Origin: Puffinus mauretanicus
Lineage: Eukaryota > Chordata > Aves > Procellariiformes > Procellariidae
Reading direction: 5' to 3'
Assembly (NCBI GenBank): GCA_023333565.1
Contig: JAJKFH010000948.1
Span: 2,368,001-2,432,000 of the forward strand
DNA: 64,000 nt
The position numbers were made by a program, and so were the translations under genes. Every line of letters starts with the position of its first letter. The first letter of the stretch is position 1. The notes under the pieces were generated by a model. That model worked only from the letters and a program-made list of their open reading frames with translations. It was not told the origin of the DNA and did no database searches. This document shows positions 51,751 through 63,600 of the stretch, one piece after another.

Positions 51751-52628
51751 CAGTATTGGGGCCGGTCTTGTTCAACATCTTTATCAATGATCTGGATGAG
51801 GGGATTGAGTGCTCCCTCAGTAAGTTTGCAGATGACACCAAGTTGGGCGGGAGTGTTGATCTGCTCGAGGGTAGGAAGGCTCTGCAGAGGGACCTAGGCA
51901 GGCTGGATCGATGGGCTGAGGCCAACTGTATGAGGTTCAACAAGGCCAAGTGCCGGGTCCTGCACTTCAGCCACAACAACCCCAGGCAACGCTACAGGCT
52001 TGGGGAAGAGTGGCTGGAAAGCTGCCCGGAGGAAAAGGACCTGGGGGTGCTGATTGACAGTCAGCTGAACATGAGCCGGCAGTGTGCCCAGGTGGCCAAG
52101 AAGGCCAACAGCATCCTGGCCTGTATCAGAAATAGTGTGGCCAGCAGGAGCAGGGAGGTGATCGTGCCCCTGTACTTGGCACTGGTGAGGCCGCACCTCA
52201 AATACTGTGTTCAGTTTTGGGCCCCTCACTACAAGAAGGACACTGAGGTGCTGAAGCGTGTCCAGAGAAGGGCAACGAAGCTGGTGAAGAGCCTGGAGCA
52301 CAAGTCTTATGAGGAGCGGCTGAGGGAACTGGGGTTGTTTAGCCTGGAGAAGAGGAGGCTGAGGGGAGACCTCATCGCGCTCTACAACTACCTGAAAGGA
52401 GGTTGTAGTGAGGTGGGTGTTGGTCTCTTCTGCCAAGTAACTAGCGATAGGACGAGAGGAAATGGTCTCAAGTTGTGCCAAGGGAGGTTTAGATTGGACA
52501 TTAGGAGAAATTTCTTTACTGAAAGAGTGGTCAGGCCTTGGAAGAGGCTGCCCAGGGAAGTGGTTGAGTCACCATCCCTGGAAGTATTTAAAAGGCGTGT
52601 AGATGAGGCGCTTAGGGACATGGTTTAG
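51751..52628 (+). pseudogene. CR1 ORF2 reverse transcriptase, C-terminal 290 codons, 5'-truncated
   Basis: The frame is open for 290 codons with no stop or frameshift. It begins inside the RT palm. FADDTKLGG, about 25 residues in, carries the two catalytic aspartates of the polymerase site (the YxDD-type box). Downstream are the CR1 thumb and C-terminal landmarks [70 protein letters not shown] and [12 protein letters not shown]. The full ORF2 product is normally several times longer. There is no natural start codon, so it is a fragment and not a functional gene. The antisense 195-codon frame (52481-51894) is its shadow. Confidence 0.93.
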
Positions 52629-52714
52629 TGGGCATGGTGGTGCTGAGTTGATGGTTGGACTCGATGATCTTAGAGGTCTTTTCCAACCTTAATGATTCTA
52701 TGATTCTATGATTC
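51751..52714 (+). mobile_element. Young CR1 LINE, 5'-truncated
   Basis: This is the best-preserved CR1 copy here. It enters the element within RT ([15 protein letters not shown]), runs through the end of ORF2 to a stop at 52626-52628, then a short 3' UTR (TTGGACTCGATGATCTTAGA, 52655 on) and a perfect octamer tail (ATGATTCTATGATTCTATGA, 52692-52711). The 5' truncation is typical of target-primed reverse transcription. CATCT occurs just before the element (51746-51750) and again at 52714-52718, a possible short target duplication or microhomology. It lacks the endonuclease and ORF1, so it cannot move by itself. Confidence 0.95.
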
Positions 52715-55504
52715 ATCTTGTTTTTTGCCCCTGCTAATAGTTTTGCATCTGTGCAGTCCCCAGTGGCCATGAAGTCAACTGCAGAACAGGTTATTGCCTA
52801 CATCGTTCACACCTAAAATTATAACTCTGTGCACCCACAGCCCGTGTTCTTTAACTGCATGGTCATTGCATATGCGTGTGTTTGCTACAGGAACCAGAAA
52901 GGGAAAAAAGTGTATTTTGGACATAGGGGATGCAGGGCAATCCTCCCTCCTGGCTTGTGAGGGCAGAGACCCTGGGTATTCCTCCAGCCCCAGCTGGTAG
53001 TGCCAGGCTGGGGTGGTTCCCTGTTTATAGATGGAGCTCACAGCGAGATCAGGTGCATGTTCTCAATATACACACAGACACCCCCCGCAAACCCAAAACC
53101 TTTCACATAACTCCCCCTTACCTGCCTGTGAAAGCCAGCTGTCCCTCACAGTGCTATCTGTAACTTTTGTCCACTTCTCATTCTGATACTTGTTACATCC
53201 ATGAATTTCTCATGTCATGTTCAGCAGCTTATCATGTTCAGTGCAGGCCAGGGCCCTAGCATTTGCATGCATACCTCAGGAGGAATGGTACAGATTACTG
53301 AACCGGTTTAAAAAGTAGTCATTGGCAGATGGATAATCCCAATTCATTTGTTTGGAATATAAATTATCAACCACATCACACTCCTGCAAACTTTCCCATA
53401 TATCCACTCAAAAGGACCAGCAAGGACTCCTGAAGAAGCTGACACATCCTAATGGACAAAGACCTCAGAAGCCTAGTCATCAGACACACACTGCGGATTA
53501 ACAAAGCAAAATGCCTTTGAGTATATTCTCCCTTCTTAAAACCCAGTATGTCTTGAATCCATCATATTCACGTCACACGCACTCTGGGCAGAGCCCCTTA
53601 GGTTTACTAATCGAACAGAAGCTCATGTTTCCCCTTTTTTAGCTCTGTCCCCAACCATCATGCTAAAGACTCATCCGAGGTATAAATACTAATGAGGGAC
53701 AATGGAAAGCATAACAGAGATACCAAACTCATGTGGACACAGACTGAAAATCCAAACTTTATACCTAGCTGGCTAAGACTCTGCAAACAGTTATCTAATG
53801 GAAATAATCACAGATTAAAAAAAAATGCTTTGAACCTGAGAAGTTCCAAACAGATTCCTGGTCTGTTTGAGAGAAAGCTCCCAGTAAGGATGGCCAGTTC
53901 CACCCCCTCTCCATTGGACTGTTGGTGTCAGACAAAAAAAAAAAAAGTAAATTAGGGAAAGAAATCTCAGTATCTGTAATGTTTTGAATATAAACTACAG
54001 ATTCATGATTCCACCAGAAGCTACACGGATATCTGAATCTGAGCTCAACTTGCTGACTGCAAGCTCTATAGACTAGCTTTGGTGAAGGAATTTCCCATTC
54101 AAATATTACAGAGTAAGAGGTTCTAACTGTGCCCGGGAGAATACAGATATCAGACACATTAAGATCAGCTAGAGGGACGAGGAAGTCTTCACTGCAGAAG
54201 AATCAGAAGTCAATGTGTTTGAATGTACGTACTACAGTCAATATATTCTGTGGAAATGTTGCACCAAAATATATTGACAAGAACGCAGTGGGGAAATTTA
54301 GAACCCAAAATGCTAACCAATAAAACCTACTTGTGTTCATGTTCAAGCTATTGGCAGGTGTTAAAGTATCTCAGTGAGCAAGCCTTTTGTGGCTTACTGA
54401 AAGTAATTAACATCTGGAATACGCAAGTTTTCTAATGACTCTACATGTTGAAGATTTGAGTTTCAAAAGCATAAATTTTCTGGAATGATATTAAACTTAA
54501 ATTAGTGATGTAGATGAGAAAAGGAAGTGTTAATTATATGCACAATTGCTACTTTTGGCAAGGATTTTCTGAGATCAGAGGATGCAAAACAATCAATCAT
54601 TAAAATCCCTTGAGAAGTGTGATCGTGTAAGTCCTGGAAATGTTCTCTGGTACAATTATCATTGAAAGGAAAGGAGACCTATCAAACTGTGCAACATCTT
54701 ATGTTGGTGTTGCAAAATTACTGTAATGAAAGTTAATCAGAAAATGTAATGAAATTCTGCACAGCACAGCCTAATTTTATTGCAAAGCATTGATGTAAGC
54801 ATCAGTTCACATACTGGCCAATCAAAGACCACGAAGTGATGACAATCCATGCTAATAATAACACAGTGATCATTAAGAGATGGCATGATTTTAATACAAA
54901 TGAGAAAAGAATAATATACTTGCCTATAGCATGTCTTATAATGGAAAAAAAAGCACCCACTCAACATCATACAAGGTACCTCCTGCTTTATAATGTTAGC
55001 ACTAACAATCTCATTCTAGAAACACACCCATTTGGTGGGTTCATATTGCGTATTTCTCTATGACTAAAAGTAGGATTCTCTCACACTGTATATGTTACAC
55101 CCACTCCTCTCCTGCTTAACAAAGGTATTTCTCAACACATGACCATAAAGGATGTGCCCACCAGATAGTCTCTTTAAGCTACATAGAAACTAAATTTGGT
55201 TGGGGCTTAGGTTGAAGGTTTGGTCCAAAATGACCTGTTCAGACTAATTTATTCCTTTGGCAGCATTATATTTTTCTTTTTTTTTCTTCTCTCTTCCTTC
55301 TGATGTAATAGCCTATTCTTCTGATGTATTTAAGAAAAGCCTCTGTACCCAGTTGCCTATCTAAACAAGGCAACCCCTGATCCTCTGATCCTCTGATCAG
55401 CTTACTATGTATTATCTATTTTGTGGGACATGATGTGTGGTAACATCCCTTCGGTATTCTATCATAAAATTTGAAGAAGTAAACTTTTCCCAATTCCATT
55501 GGGA
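52715..55504. other. Unique sequence with conserved-looking segment
   Basis: No gene was seen. Positions 54540-54910 contain dense AT-core motifs (GTTAATTATATGCA, AACAATCAATCATTAA, GCTAATAATAACAC, GTGATCATTAAGAG) in complex sequence, resembling a conserved non-coding element. An 8-bp repeat (CTGATCCT) in three copies lies at about 55377-55400. Confidence 0.4.
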
Positions 55505-57006
55505 ATTCAGAATTTGGAGTGGCTGAATCCAGCAGCCTGAGAGAGGCGAGGCTCCCGCGGCGCCATGCCCCGGGTCCAACCCGTAGCGAGGCTGAGCTTG
55601 TATTCCCAGTAAGCACGCACACACGTACACACACACACAGAGCGTACTTATGTACATATACAGATGGCTGGCCGCACAGATCAGCACAGACAGACACACT
55701 CAGCACACAGGCAAACACAAAGGGCACCAACAGCCTCATCCTGCTCTCCTCTCTGGCCGACCAGGGTGAAGGTCCATTAGTGGGATATACATAAAGACAC
55801 ATGTACAAGGCGGATCCCTCCAGCAGCTCGGCTCAGGCACCCAGGCTGCCCAGTAGCTGCCCTGGCATCCCAGTCTCCCCATTTGCTGGCACCTGGACAT
55901 ATGAGCCCCGGAGGCTGCAACCCTGCTCCAGCTGCTGGTGCAGACCCCCCTGGCTCACAGCCACGCACAAACGTGCACCACACGCATGTCATCTCCCAGT
56001 AGCTGGCCTCGGACAAACGGTCCATCCAGTAGCTGGTCCTGTGCCTCCTTATTCTTCCCAAGCGCCTCACCCCTAGGGACACACACATACACGCGCACAC
56101 ACAGATACATACATGCACATACACGCGCACACACAGATACATACATGCACATACACGCGCACACACACACGCACACCCCTTGCTGGCAGTTGGCGGGGAC
56201 TCCCCTGGTCCCTCCACAGCCAGCTTCTCTTGTGGTCTCCGGGGGAAGACACCCCGGTCCAGGACCCCAGACCACTTCACCTACTCGATGGCTAGTCTGG
56301 CTTGACAGTCAGGCTAGTGACCTGGCTAGCGCTCACACACTCCCTCGCACACCTGCACTCACTCCAGTTTCTGGCAGCACGGACAGAGGTGCCCCTCTGA
56401 CCCATGGCCATACCCTGGCTGCTGCACGCAGACCCCCATACACACACTTGCACACAGAATAGGGAGCCCCCCACCCAGGAAAAGAGTTAGAAACGGAGTT
56501 AAATGAGAAGACAGGACAGACTGCGCTGGTCAGGCATGGGGCACGGCCAGGCAAGCATACTGACCAGCAGCCTGTTTAAACACAACCAGCCCCATTTATC
56601 TCTTTATCCCTCTATTTTCCCATGCTTGTTCCTCCACAAATCACCACGATCCCTCCCTTCCCCTACCTTTGGTTCCTCCCCTAAACATCCCACAGTAAGT
56701 CTTGGGCAATCCTGAAATGCTCTACCCCTGCATCCCATCACGTGTCCCATACTCCTATAAGCAGTGACCCCTCTCAGCCTGTAAGATGATGGTGACAGCC
56801 TCTCCTCTTGACTTGTGGTGCTGAGATCAGGGGGCTGAGGGTCTTCTGGGGCAGCCTTGGGAGGATCCGGGGCCACTCCTCTGACTGGGTTATTGGGGTT
56901 CCCTCACCTACCATTGCGCGTCTCTGCTCCTTCCTGCGTCTGGGGATGGGCTTTTTAAACACATATTGTAACATTTCTATGATTCTGTGACCTCACAGTT
57001 CTGTGA
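55505..57006 (+). repeat. GC/CA-rich composite element with CR1-like 3' tail, unclassified
   Basis: Composition changes sharply at about 55510, where GC-rich sequence with CpG sites begins (CTCCCGCGGCGCCATGCCCC, 55550-55569). The body has scattered CA-rich tracts (55615-55720, 56080-56180, 56330-56460) and several copies of an AGTAGCTGG motif (for example 55851, 55999 and 56031). From about 56570 it is ordinary complex sequence. It ends TTTTTAAACACATATTGTAA followed by TTTCTATGATTCTGTGA (56974-56990) and another TTCTGTGA (56999-57006), close to the CR1 terminal octamer. The long overlapping frames on both strands (up to 174 codons) reflect the CA repeats. It could be a repeat mobilised by the CR1 machinery or a unique GC-rich segment with a chance tail. 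Confidence 0.45.
56080..56181. repeat. 32-bp CA-rich tandem repeat
   Basis: The block ACGCGCACACACAGATACAT recurs with a period of 32 bp (ACGCGC at 56091, 56123 and 56155) in nearly perfect copies. It is followed by plain CA dinucleotides. Confidence 0.92.
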
Positions 57007-59743
57007 CAAGATCATCATGAAACTAAAATATTCTTTAAAGATCTCTGCTAGAAACCTTCTTCTAGTCTTCTTCACACACACTTCTTTCCTTGCCTCCTGC
57101 AAGTCTTCTTTGGCTTTCCTCTTAGCTTTAGTGAAGTAATACTCAGGTCATGAATTTATTCTGCAAATCGCTGCTTAAAATATGGTTTAAGATAGGTTTT
57201 TACATCCCTATTTCTAAGGATTTATTCCTTAAAAGAAGAATCAACTTTTTTGAATGGAGATGATTTCTTTGTATGCAATGTGGATTGAAGCCAAACTTCA
57301 AAAATTAGATTTTAATTTTTACTTTAACTCATTCATAGTTGCATCATCATAACAAGTTGACTTGATTCTGATGTCTCCTTTTGACAAAGTGAGGAGACAA
57401 GGGCTATGAAAGGGGATTTTATTTCTTTATGTCATCTCAAACTTGCAGATGACACTGTAGAGATCAGATAGAAGTCAGTGTATTGTACAGCTTTTGGTTC
57501 TCACTAAACAATGAAGGAGGAAGAACATCCTTTACGTGTTAAGCCTGCATGAAACACGTTATCACTGGATGCTAACTAATGGCATGGATTGAATAAACTC
57601 TGCAATAAACCTGTAATTTATAAAGTAACTTTTAATATTGTATTCTTCCCATTATAAAGTGAAACAGAAGCATCAGGTGAGATTTAGGAAGCATTTGCTT
57701 AACAGCTGGTGTTTTGTGGGTGAAATACACTTGTGCTTGCTTGCCTTTTTGTTTTTGGGTGCACACACATAAATTTTTCCACGTAATACTGGTCTGAAGT
57801 AATACTTGTCTGAAGTGACTTTTTGTTAGCTTGTTTAATTCTGTAGAAAAAGGAGAAAAAAATCACACAGTGTACAGTACAAAAAGTTATCTGGCAATAT
57901 CTCAGACTTTTTCCTTGCAATACTTAATCTGCTCTGAGCAGGCTTGAATGTGCAGAACACCAGGTAGGCTCTCCTACCTGCTTAGAACTTACAAGTTACT
58001 AAAATCTTAGTCTTAGTAGTCAAATTCCTGCTTACGATCTGAAAGAGACAGTGGGGACTGTCTTTTGGGAATGAAAGGATGTAGTAGGAAATGACAAAGG
58101 ATAAATAGCCTCCTTCCCAATTTCTAAAATGTAGAAGGCAGAATATTCTGTTCCTGGTGGATACTTGATTTTATTGTAAAAAGATATTGTTAAAATTTTG
58201 AGTCTGGCAGAGAGAGTTTTTAAAATAGAAGGGGCTCCCAATTTGTACTCATTCATTATAAAAACCTACTAAAATCTGAAATCTAGACTACTTTCTGACA
58301 ATAATTGTAGCATCTAAAAGGCATTCCTAGAGCTCAGACAAAACCCAGCATAAGTTACTCAGAACTGTAGCTTGTTACAAGAGGGTGAAGACTGTAAGGA
58401 CAGTAACATCAGAGCACTTGATCAAAGTAGATGGGGGGAAACAAAACAGCTTGAAGGGAAAATGCAGCTCTCCATCTTGCATATGCTCTGAATAGTATTC
58501 TTTCACAAGAAAATCCAGGTAGCTTGTTTTCAAACAATGAAATTGTTTTCAAGTGCTTAGTCAGAAAGAATGCTTCCTCTCCTGTGCTCTCACTCGTCCT
58601 CCACCGCGAACCACAGCCACCTCCTCCATGTCACCTTCCAGTTTCTGCTAGGCTGAGATGCATTTGGTATCTACCATAATGCCTCGACACTGAAGCTTCC
58701 AGCCTGGAATTTGTTAACTCCTAGGTCTCATTGTGCTCAGGGATCAACTGGAAGCATTTAGCATAGTTCAACTTTCAATCATCCAGAATTTTTCACCACT
58801 TCCAAGATGAACGATCATTCAATGACATCAAGGGCAGATGATAGGAGAACCCTGCTCAGAAAGAAGTCATCTCTTTGACACATGAATCTCCACTGGAGAT
58901 TCAGTAAGAATAACAGAAATCTTATGTGCAAACAATGAGAAATGGATAGGGAAGAAACATTCAAAGAAACAGGTATTTGTTTCACATATTGATCAGCAAA
59001 CACCTACATTTATGAAGATAGTAACTGATTATGTTTCCAGACTGTACCCAATTGCATTTTTAAGCAAGCCAAGGTATAAAAACAATTTTACAAACTGGAA
59101 GGACAAACCGTGACCTATTAACAGACACATAATTCAGCAACCTTTCAGAAAAGAAAAGCGTCTGAGAGCTTGAGCCCTTAAGGAAAGGCAGTCAAAGCAT
59201 TTGACATCTTGTTTTCTTACCAGATGATCTTTAACATCTTCTGCCTTACTGCCAAGACCTACCAAATATAAGTGACGTAAAGGATTGACAGAGATATTAT
59301 CCTTCCCCACCTTTTCTGTTTTAATAAAGGCCATTTAAAAAGCAGAGCTCTATACATATGTTTATAGTACCTGGTTGAGGAAAAAATTTTCCCTTAAGCT
59401 GACAGTCTAAAGATGGCACGCATCAGTGTTACCATGTATTTTTCTTATACTCTTAACCCACAGCTCGAAACTGTTTACAGCACAAAAATGAACTGAAGAG
59501 GACAGCCCAGTCACAACCTTCATTGCTTCTGACATCACTCGTACAGCAGTTCAGAAGGCTTTCCCTTCCCTGAGGAAGGGAAAAGAAGGGGAACAGGAAG
59601 ACCTTGTGATGTAGAGGGGACATTCTTTTAAAAGGAGAGAGAGGTGTTAGGATAACGATGACTGAGTAGAACACAGTAGGAGTTTGAGGGAGAGGAGATG
59701 TATTTCCCCGTATCATTCCTAACCTGTTGTTTTGTTCCCAAAG
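57007..59743. other. Unique AT-rich sequence, no gene seen
   Basis: A 16-bp direct repeat lies near 57785-57816 (TAATACTGGTCTGAAG then TAATACTTGTCTGAAG). The minus-strand frame 59334-59134 reads like protein but has no domain or splice support. Confidence 0.45.
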
Positions 59744-59857
59744 TCTTCCAAAGATGGCCATACGATGTTGCATCAGCAACATTTGCACCCATCTGTCATG
59801 TTCTCCAAGAGCAGAAATACAGACAGATCAGGACCACTTGTCTCTATCAGGAGTTAG
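59744..59857 (+). CDS. Candidate internal exon, unknown protein
   Basis: A strong acceptor precedes it: a pyrimidine-rich stretch (CCTGTTGTTTTGTTCCCAAAG) ending in AG at 59742-59743. One frame runs open through it (VFQRWPYDVASATFAPICHV then LQEQKYRQIRTTCLYQEL) and beyond to a stop near 59898. A possible donor, GTAAAG, follows 59857 but is weak. Read this way the exon enters in phase 2 and leaves in phase 0, matching the phase of the candidate exon at 61767. No family was recognised. Another frame is also open for 37 codons, so coding status is uncertain. Confidence 0.15.
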   Translation, partial: SSKDGHTMLHQQHLHPSVMFSKSRNTDRSGPLVSIRS

Positions 59858-61766
59858 TAAAGTTGTTTGGAAGTACTTTTGCCAAAAAGTTCCAATGAAA
59901 AGACGAAGCTTTCTATAGGAAATGAAAACTGAAAGGTTTCTATCTTTTACATACATGTCTATTCAGTGAAAACTTTCTCAACTTTCATATTAGAAAGAGG
60001 TGTCAAGCATATTTTAAGACAATTTCTTACATAGTTTGACTGATACCACGCTTATGTTGAATTTTTCATTTTCAGCTGTACTCACTATTTAATACAGTCG
60101 TCTTAGGCATATGAGAAGGTGAGTAAGATGTGGCTCAGTTTTCGGAAGTATCAGATACTTGCTGCTTAAATTCAAATCAATGCATTTTGGTAAGTTAAAA
60201 AACTGTGGAAGCACAGAACGTGAGAGGTGGGGCTCGCTGGACCACATTTATGTTTCAAACAAACATCAAATGACTGTGTCTGGGTGCAAAGAAAGGCCAT
60301 AAACCACCTTATTGCTATTGTTTAGTTTCATGTGGTAGAAAATGCTGAGGTCTTAAAGTAAAATGGATACTATCAGGTTAAATAGACCAAATACTAAAAA
60401 TAGGCACCTGTGATTCCTCTCTTTGATTGTCTTTCATTTTCTTACAGGTCAGTTAAAAATGTACTGGCTCAGAGGATGAAACAAGAAAAAAGTTTGTATG
60501 TATGACTAGTCCAGTGATCAGTTCAAAGGGCATATGGGCAACTGGCTTCTAGTCCTTGCTCCAGTGAGCAACTTCATATTTGATTACAAAATATCTAGGT
60601 GGTTATCATGTGCTGCTGCGGACTTAAGGAGCTGTATCCCGTATCAAGCAAAAAGAGCATCTAAAATTGGGTCTTCTCTAACCAAGCTGAGTTCTTCCAA
60701 CAACTGAGTATAGCAGACTGACAGTTACCACTCTCAGACTGTTTTTTACGAAGGTGGGAGGCTTAGGCACTATCTCTGAACCAATTCTCTTGTGTTGAGT
60801 CACCTGTATGAATTAACAAGATGAATCGGTAAGTATTGGCATTCCTTCAGTTCCGCACGGCCCACACAGAAGTGATCCTGCATGTGCCTGCCAACAAACG
60901 TACAGAGAAAGCGAGGAAGCTCTGTTTTTTGAAGATCCATTTGTTTTATTTGAATGCTTACTAAGGCAGTCAGGTATACAAATCTTCCTAGTGAATCTAG
61001 ACTTGTTTTCACTTCCAGAAACATACATTTAGAACATGTAGTCTAGTGCTTGTTTCATGAACTCAAGAGGAAGAGATTTCACTGATGTGATATTAAGTAT
61101 CTCTGATGAATTTGCTCCAAGATAGCTTTATTTAAGAATCATTCACTAGAATAAGGCACTCACTCATGTCTTATATCTTCCTGATGTACTTTATTCAAGC
61201 AGAGGCTTGGCTATGTAAGCTATTTTAATTAACACTTTAAGTTAAGCCTTCACCATCTGCTCTCCTTTATAATTACAAATGTAAAGGGAATCTCATTCTC
61301 AGTAGTATCATTAGAATTCAAGATATTAAAGAAAAGAGATAAATGCATGCCATTTTGTTCATTCCAAGGGCACTCATTTGCTGTGTTCCTTTTTACTGTT
61401 TTTGTCTCATCTAGGACTCAAAGGACAGAGCAGTGATAAATAGTGCCAAAATATTTCCTTGTCTGAGATCCTGGGACTGCCTTTGAAATCATGGATGACT
61501 CACATGAGCTTCTGAATCACAGAAAAGAAACACGTACTGTAGCAATATTATTCTAGGCCAATAAAATTTGCCTTCAGGAAATTTCATAGAATTTTTCTAT
61601 ATCAAATTCCCCAGTTTTATCTGTTATGGGGGAAAAGGGTATTCATAAAGAACATAAAAATAAAAACAGGAGTCATACTAGCAAAAGATGCAAAAAATGA
61701 ATGACATAAGTAAATAAGTTTCCTTGAAGTATTGTAGTACTTAAAGTTATTATTTCCATTCTCCAG

Positions 61767-62045
61767 GTACTTGGAAACCTACTCAATTATGGTTTCTTGT
61801 GTCCTGCACTGACCCAGCAACTTGCAGAGCAATCTAACCATCCTTTCCATCAGCATGGTCAGCAGAGAGAACATTCTCAGCTAGCGTCCTCAGAAATGTC
61901 CCAGTGCCTCCTACAGTATCAAACAGCTATGAGCACTTGTTATCAGATGTACACCAAACACAAAGCTGAGTCAACAGCCAACAAACTGCTAGAACTGCGG
62001 GGGAAGAGTCCTTTCAGCAGCATTGATCAAAAAGATTTTGTATAA
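61767..62045 (+). CDS. Candidate terminal exon, unknown protein (92 codons)
   Basis: A pyrimidine-rich acceptor (TTATTTCCATTCTCCAG, ending at 61766) is followed at once by an open frame, VLGNLLNYGFLCPALTQQL then AEQSNHPFHQHGQQREHSQL, ending in SPFSSIDQKDFV and a TAA stop at 62043-62045. The composition is ordinary for a soluble protein: Gln/Ser/His-rich, no repeats, no hydrophobic segment. An AATAAA poly(A) signal overlaps the stop (62044-62049), which would give an extremely short 3' UTR. I could not name a protein. A chance ORF remains possible. Confidence 0.25.
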   Translation, partial: VLGNLLNYGFLCPALTQQLAEQSNHPFHQHGQQREHSQLASSEMSQCLLQYQTAMSTCYQMYTKHKAESTANKLLELRGKSPFSSIDQKDFV

Positions 62046-62049
62046 TAAA

Positions 62050-63394
62050 CAAGGAAACTCTTAGTAGTTATTTCCCAGTATATTCAGGAAAAGTTTATGT
62101 TTTGAACTGTCTTTACTGATAAAGAAGAGTACATGAAAGAAATGATTCTACCATCAGTTTCTCTTGCTATTGAAAACCCAATACAAGACTGTGAATACTA
62201 GTTAGTCTCTTGGCTCCCCAAAGTCCATCTGAAAGACCCTTTCCCTGACTTCTACACCCAAAGAGACCCTCTAGAGATTTTTTCCTACTGTTCAAGCACA
62301 CAGACAGATAAGGTTCCTTTGCAGAAAGGGCACAATTGATATTTTGAATGAAGAGAGTTGTACTTGCTATTAAATTACTACTTTTTTTAGATGTAAACAA
62401 AGAAGACGTCATGCTATAAATTATTCAACAGCTGTTAAACAGAAACATTAGGACTCACAGACATTTTAACTTGCTCAGAATTGGAATCTGATTTATTCCC
62501 AAATGCAGAAGAAGCAGAAACAATATTTCTGAAATTAATTCAGATACAAAATTATTCAAATAATGTATTAGTCTTAGATTTATAGCTTGTAATCCCAGCA
62601 GTTTCTTTGTTCTTTCAGCATTTCATATTTAGCTTGACTTTTTTCTGTAGTTCTCGGTAGTTAATATTAAATATTTTTAATTCATTAATGTCTCTAATAT
62701 TTAGACTCGTGGAATTATTTCAGCTTCTTCATTGGCCCATATTTCCATTAGAATTGATCATTCCTGATATAAGTACATTCCATTAATCAAACTAAAAATG
62801 AGACATATCAAATGCCAGTAATAACTTAGATATGATCTATTATCTGTTTAGTCACAGCAAGTAATTTCTAGTCTGTTATTCAATATTTCTTTTTTTTTTT
62901 TTTTTTCATTTCAGTGTGCTAGGGTAAGTAGCAAAATATGTAATGTCATTCTAAATTTCCTCGCAAGATTAAAAGATAAGAGATGAATACCACTCCCGAT
63001 TTTCTGCCTTGTAACTTGAGGATCTCCCTTCACATGTTGAAGTTACATGAAACTTAACTTTGGAATTCTTCTGCTCGCAGCAGGGCTTGGGACAAGATGA
63101 ATTTCAGAGATGTCCTCCAAATGTCTGGCTTCACTGTTTATACCAGTGGAAAAAGACATTCTAATGTGATGCTCAAAGCTATGCTGATAAAATGCATCAA
63201 CACCAGCAGGAGCAGATAGACCTCAGATCTTGCTCCTGCCCACCCAGCTGCCTTGATAGAAACTAGTTCCCACCCAGAAGTGTTATGTTAATCTAGTGCC
63301 TAAAAGGATTTAGAAAGAGCTCAGGACCATTACTTTGCTCACACTGGTACAAAGCCTTTTGCCTATTGCTCTCCTATTCCATCAGGTGGTTACA
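62050..63394. other. Unique AT-rich sequence, no gene seen
   Basis: Contains a run of 17 T (62890-62906) followed by CATTTCAG, which resembles a splice acceptor. The frame after it closes quickly. Confidence 0.45.
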
Positions 63395-63600
63395 TTGACT
63401 GAGAAGTTCATAAAATAATATACATTGGAAGGGACCTCTGGAGGTCATCTATTCCGCCACTGCCAGCCTCCCCAAGCTGGGTCAACTTACATCAGGTTGC
63501 TCAGGACCTTGTCCAGTTATGTTTTGAATATTTCCAAAAATGGAAACTCCACACCATCTTTGGGCAACCTGTTCCAATGTGTGTTTGTGTTTGACAGATG
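63395..63600 (-). mobile_element. CR1 LINE 3' fragment
   Basis: The plus strand shows the reversed CR1 end: a worn tail (GTTCATAAAATAATATACAT), TTGGAAGGGACCTCTGGAGG (63425 on), a CAGGTTGCTCAGGACCTTGT block, and TTGGGCAACCTGTTCCAATG (63560 on). Coding similarity stops near 63600. Confidence 0.9.

Noticed and set aside
51894..52481. 195-codon minus-strand ORF
   Set aside because: Antisense shadow of the CR1 reverse transcriptase frame.
55777..56462. 167- and 174-codon ORFs rich in His, Thr, Cys and Val
   Set aside because: They are translations of CA/TG-rich tandem repeats on opposite strands.
57420..57480. CTTGCAGATGACAC, resembling the CR1 catalytic box
   Set aside because: Only about 14 bases match; the flanks do not continue into RT sequence.
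59134..59334. 66-codon minus-strand ORF starting MAFIKTEKVGKD
   Set aside because: It reads like protein but has no splice sites, promoter or known domain. A frame of this length is expected by chance.
62890..62930. T-run followed by CATTTCAG as a splice acceptor
   Set aside because: Good acceptor shape, but a stop appears within a few codons in the likely frames and no donor follows.
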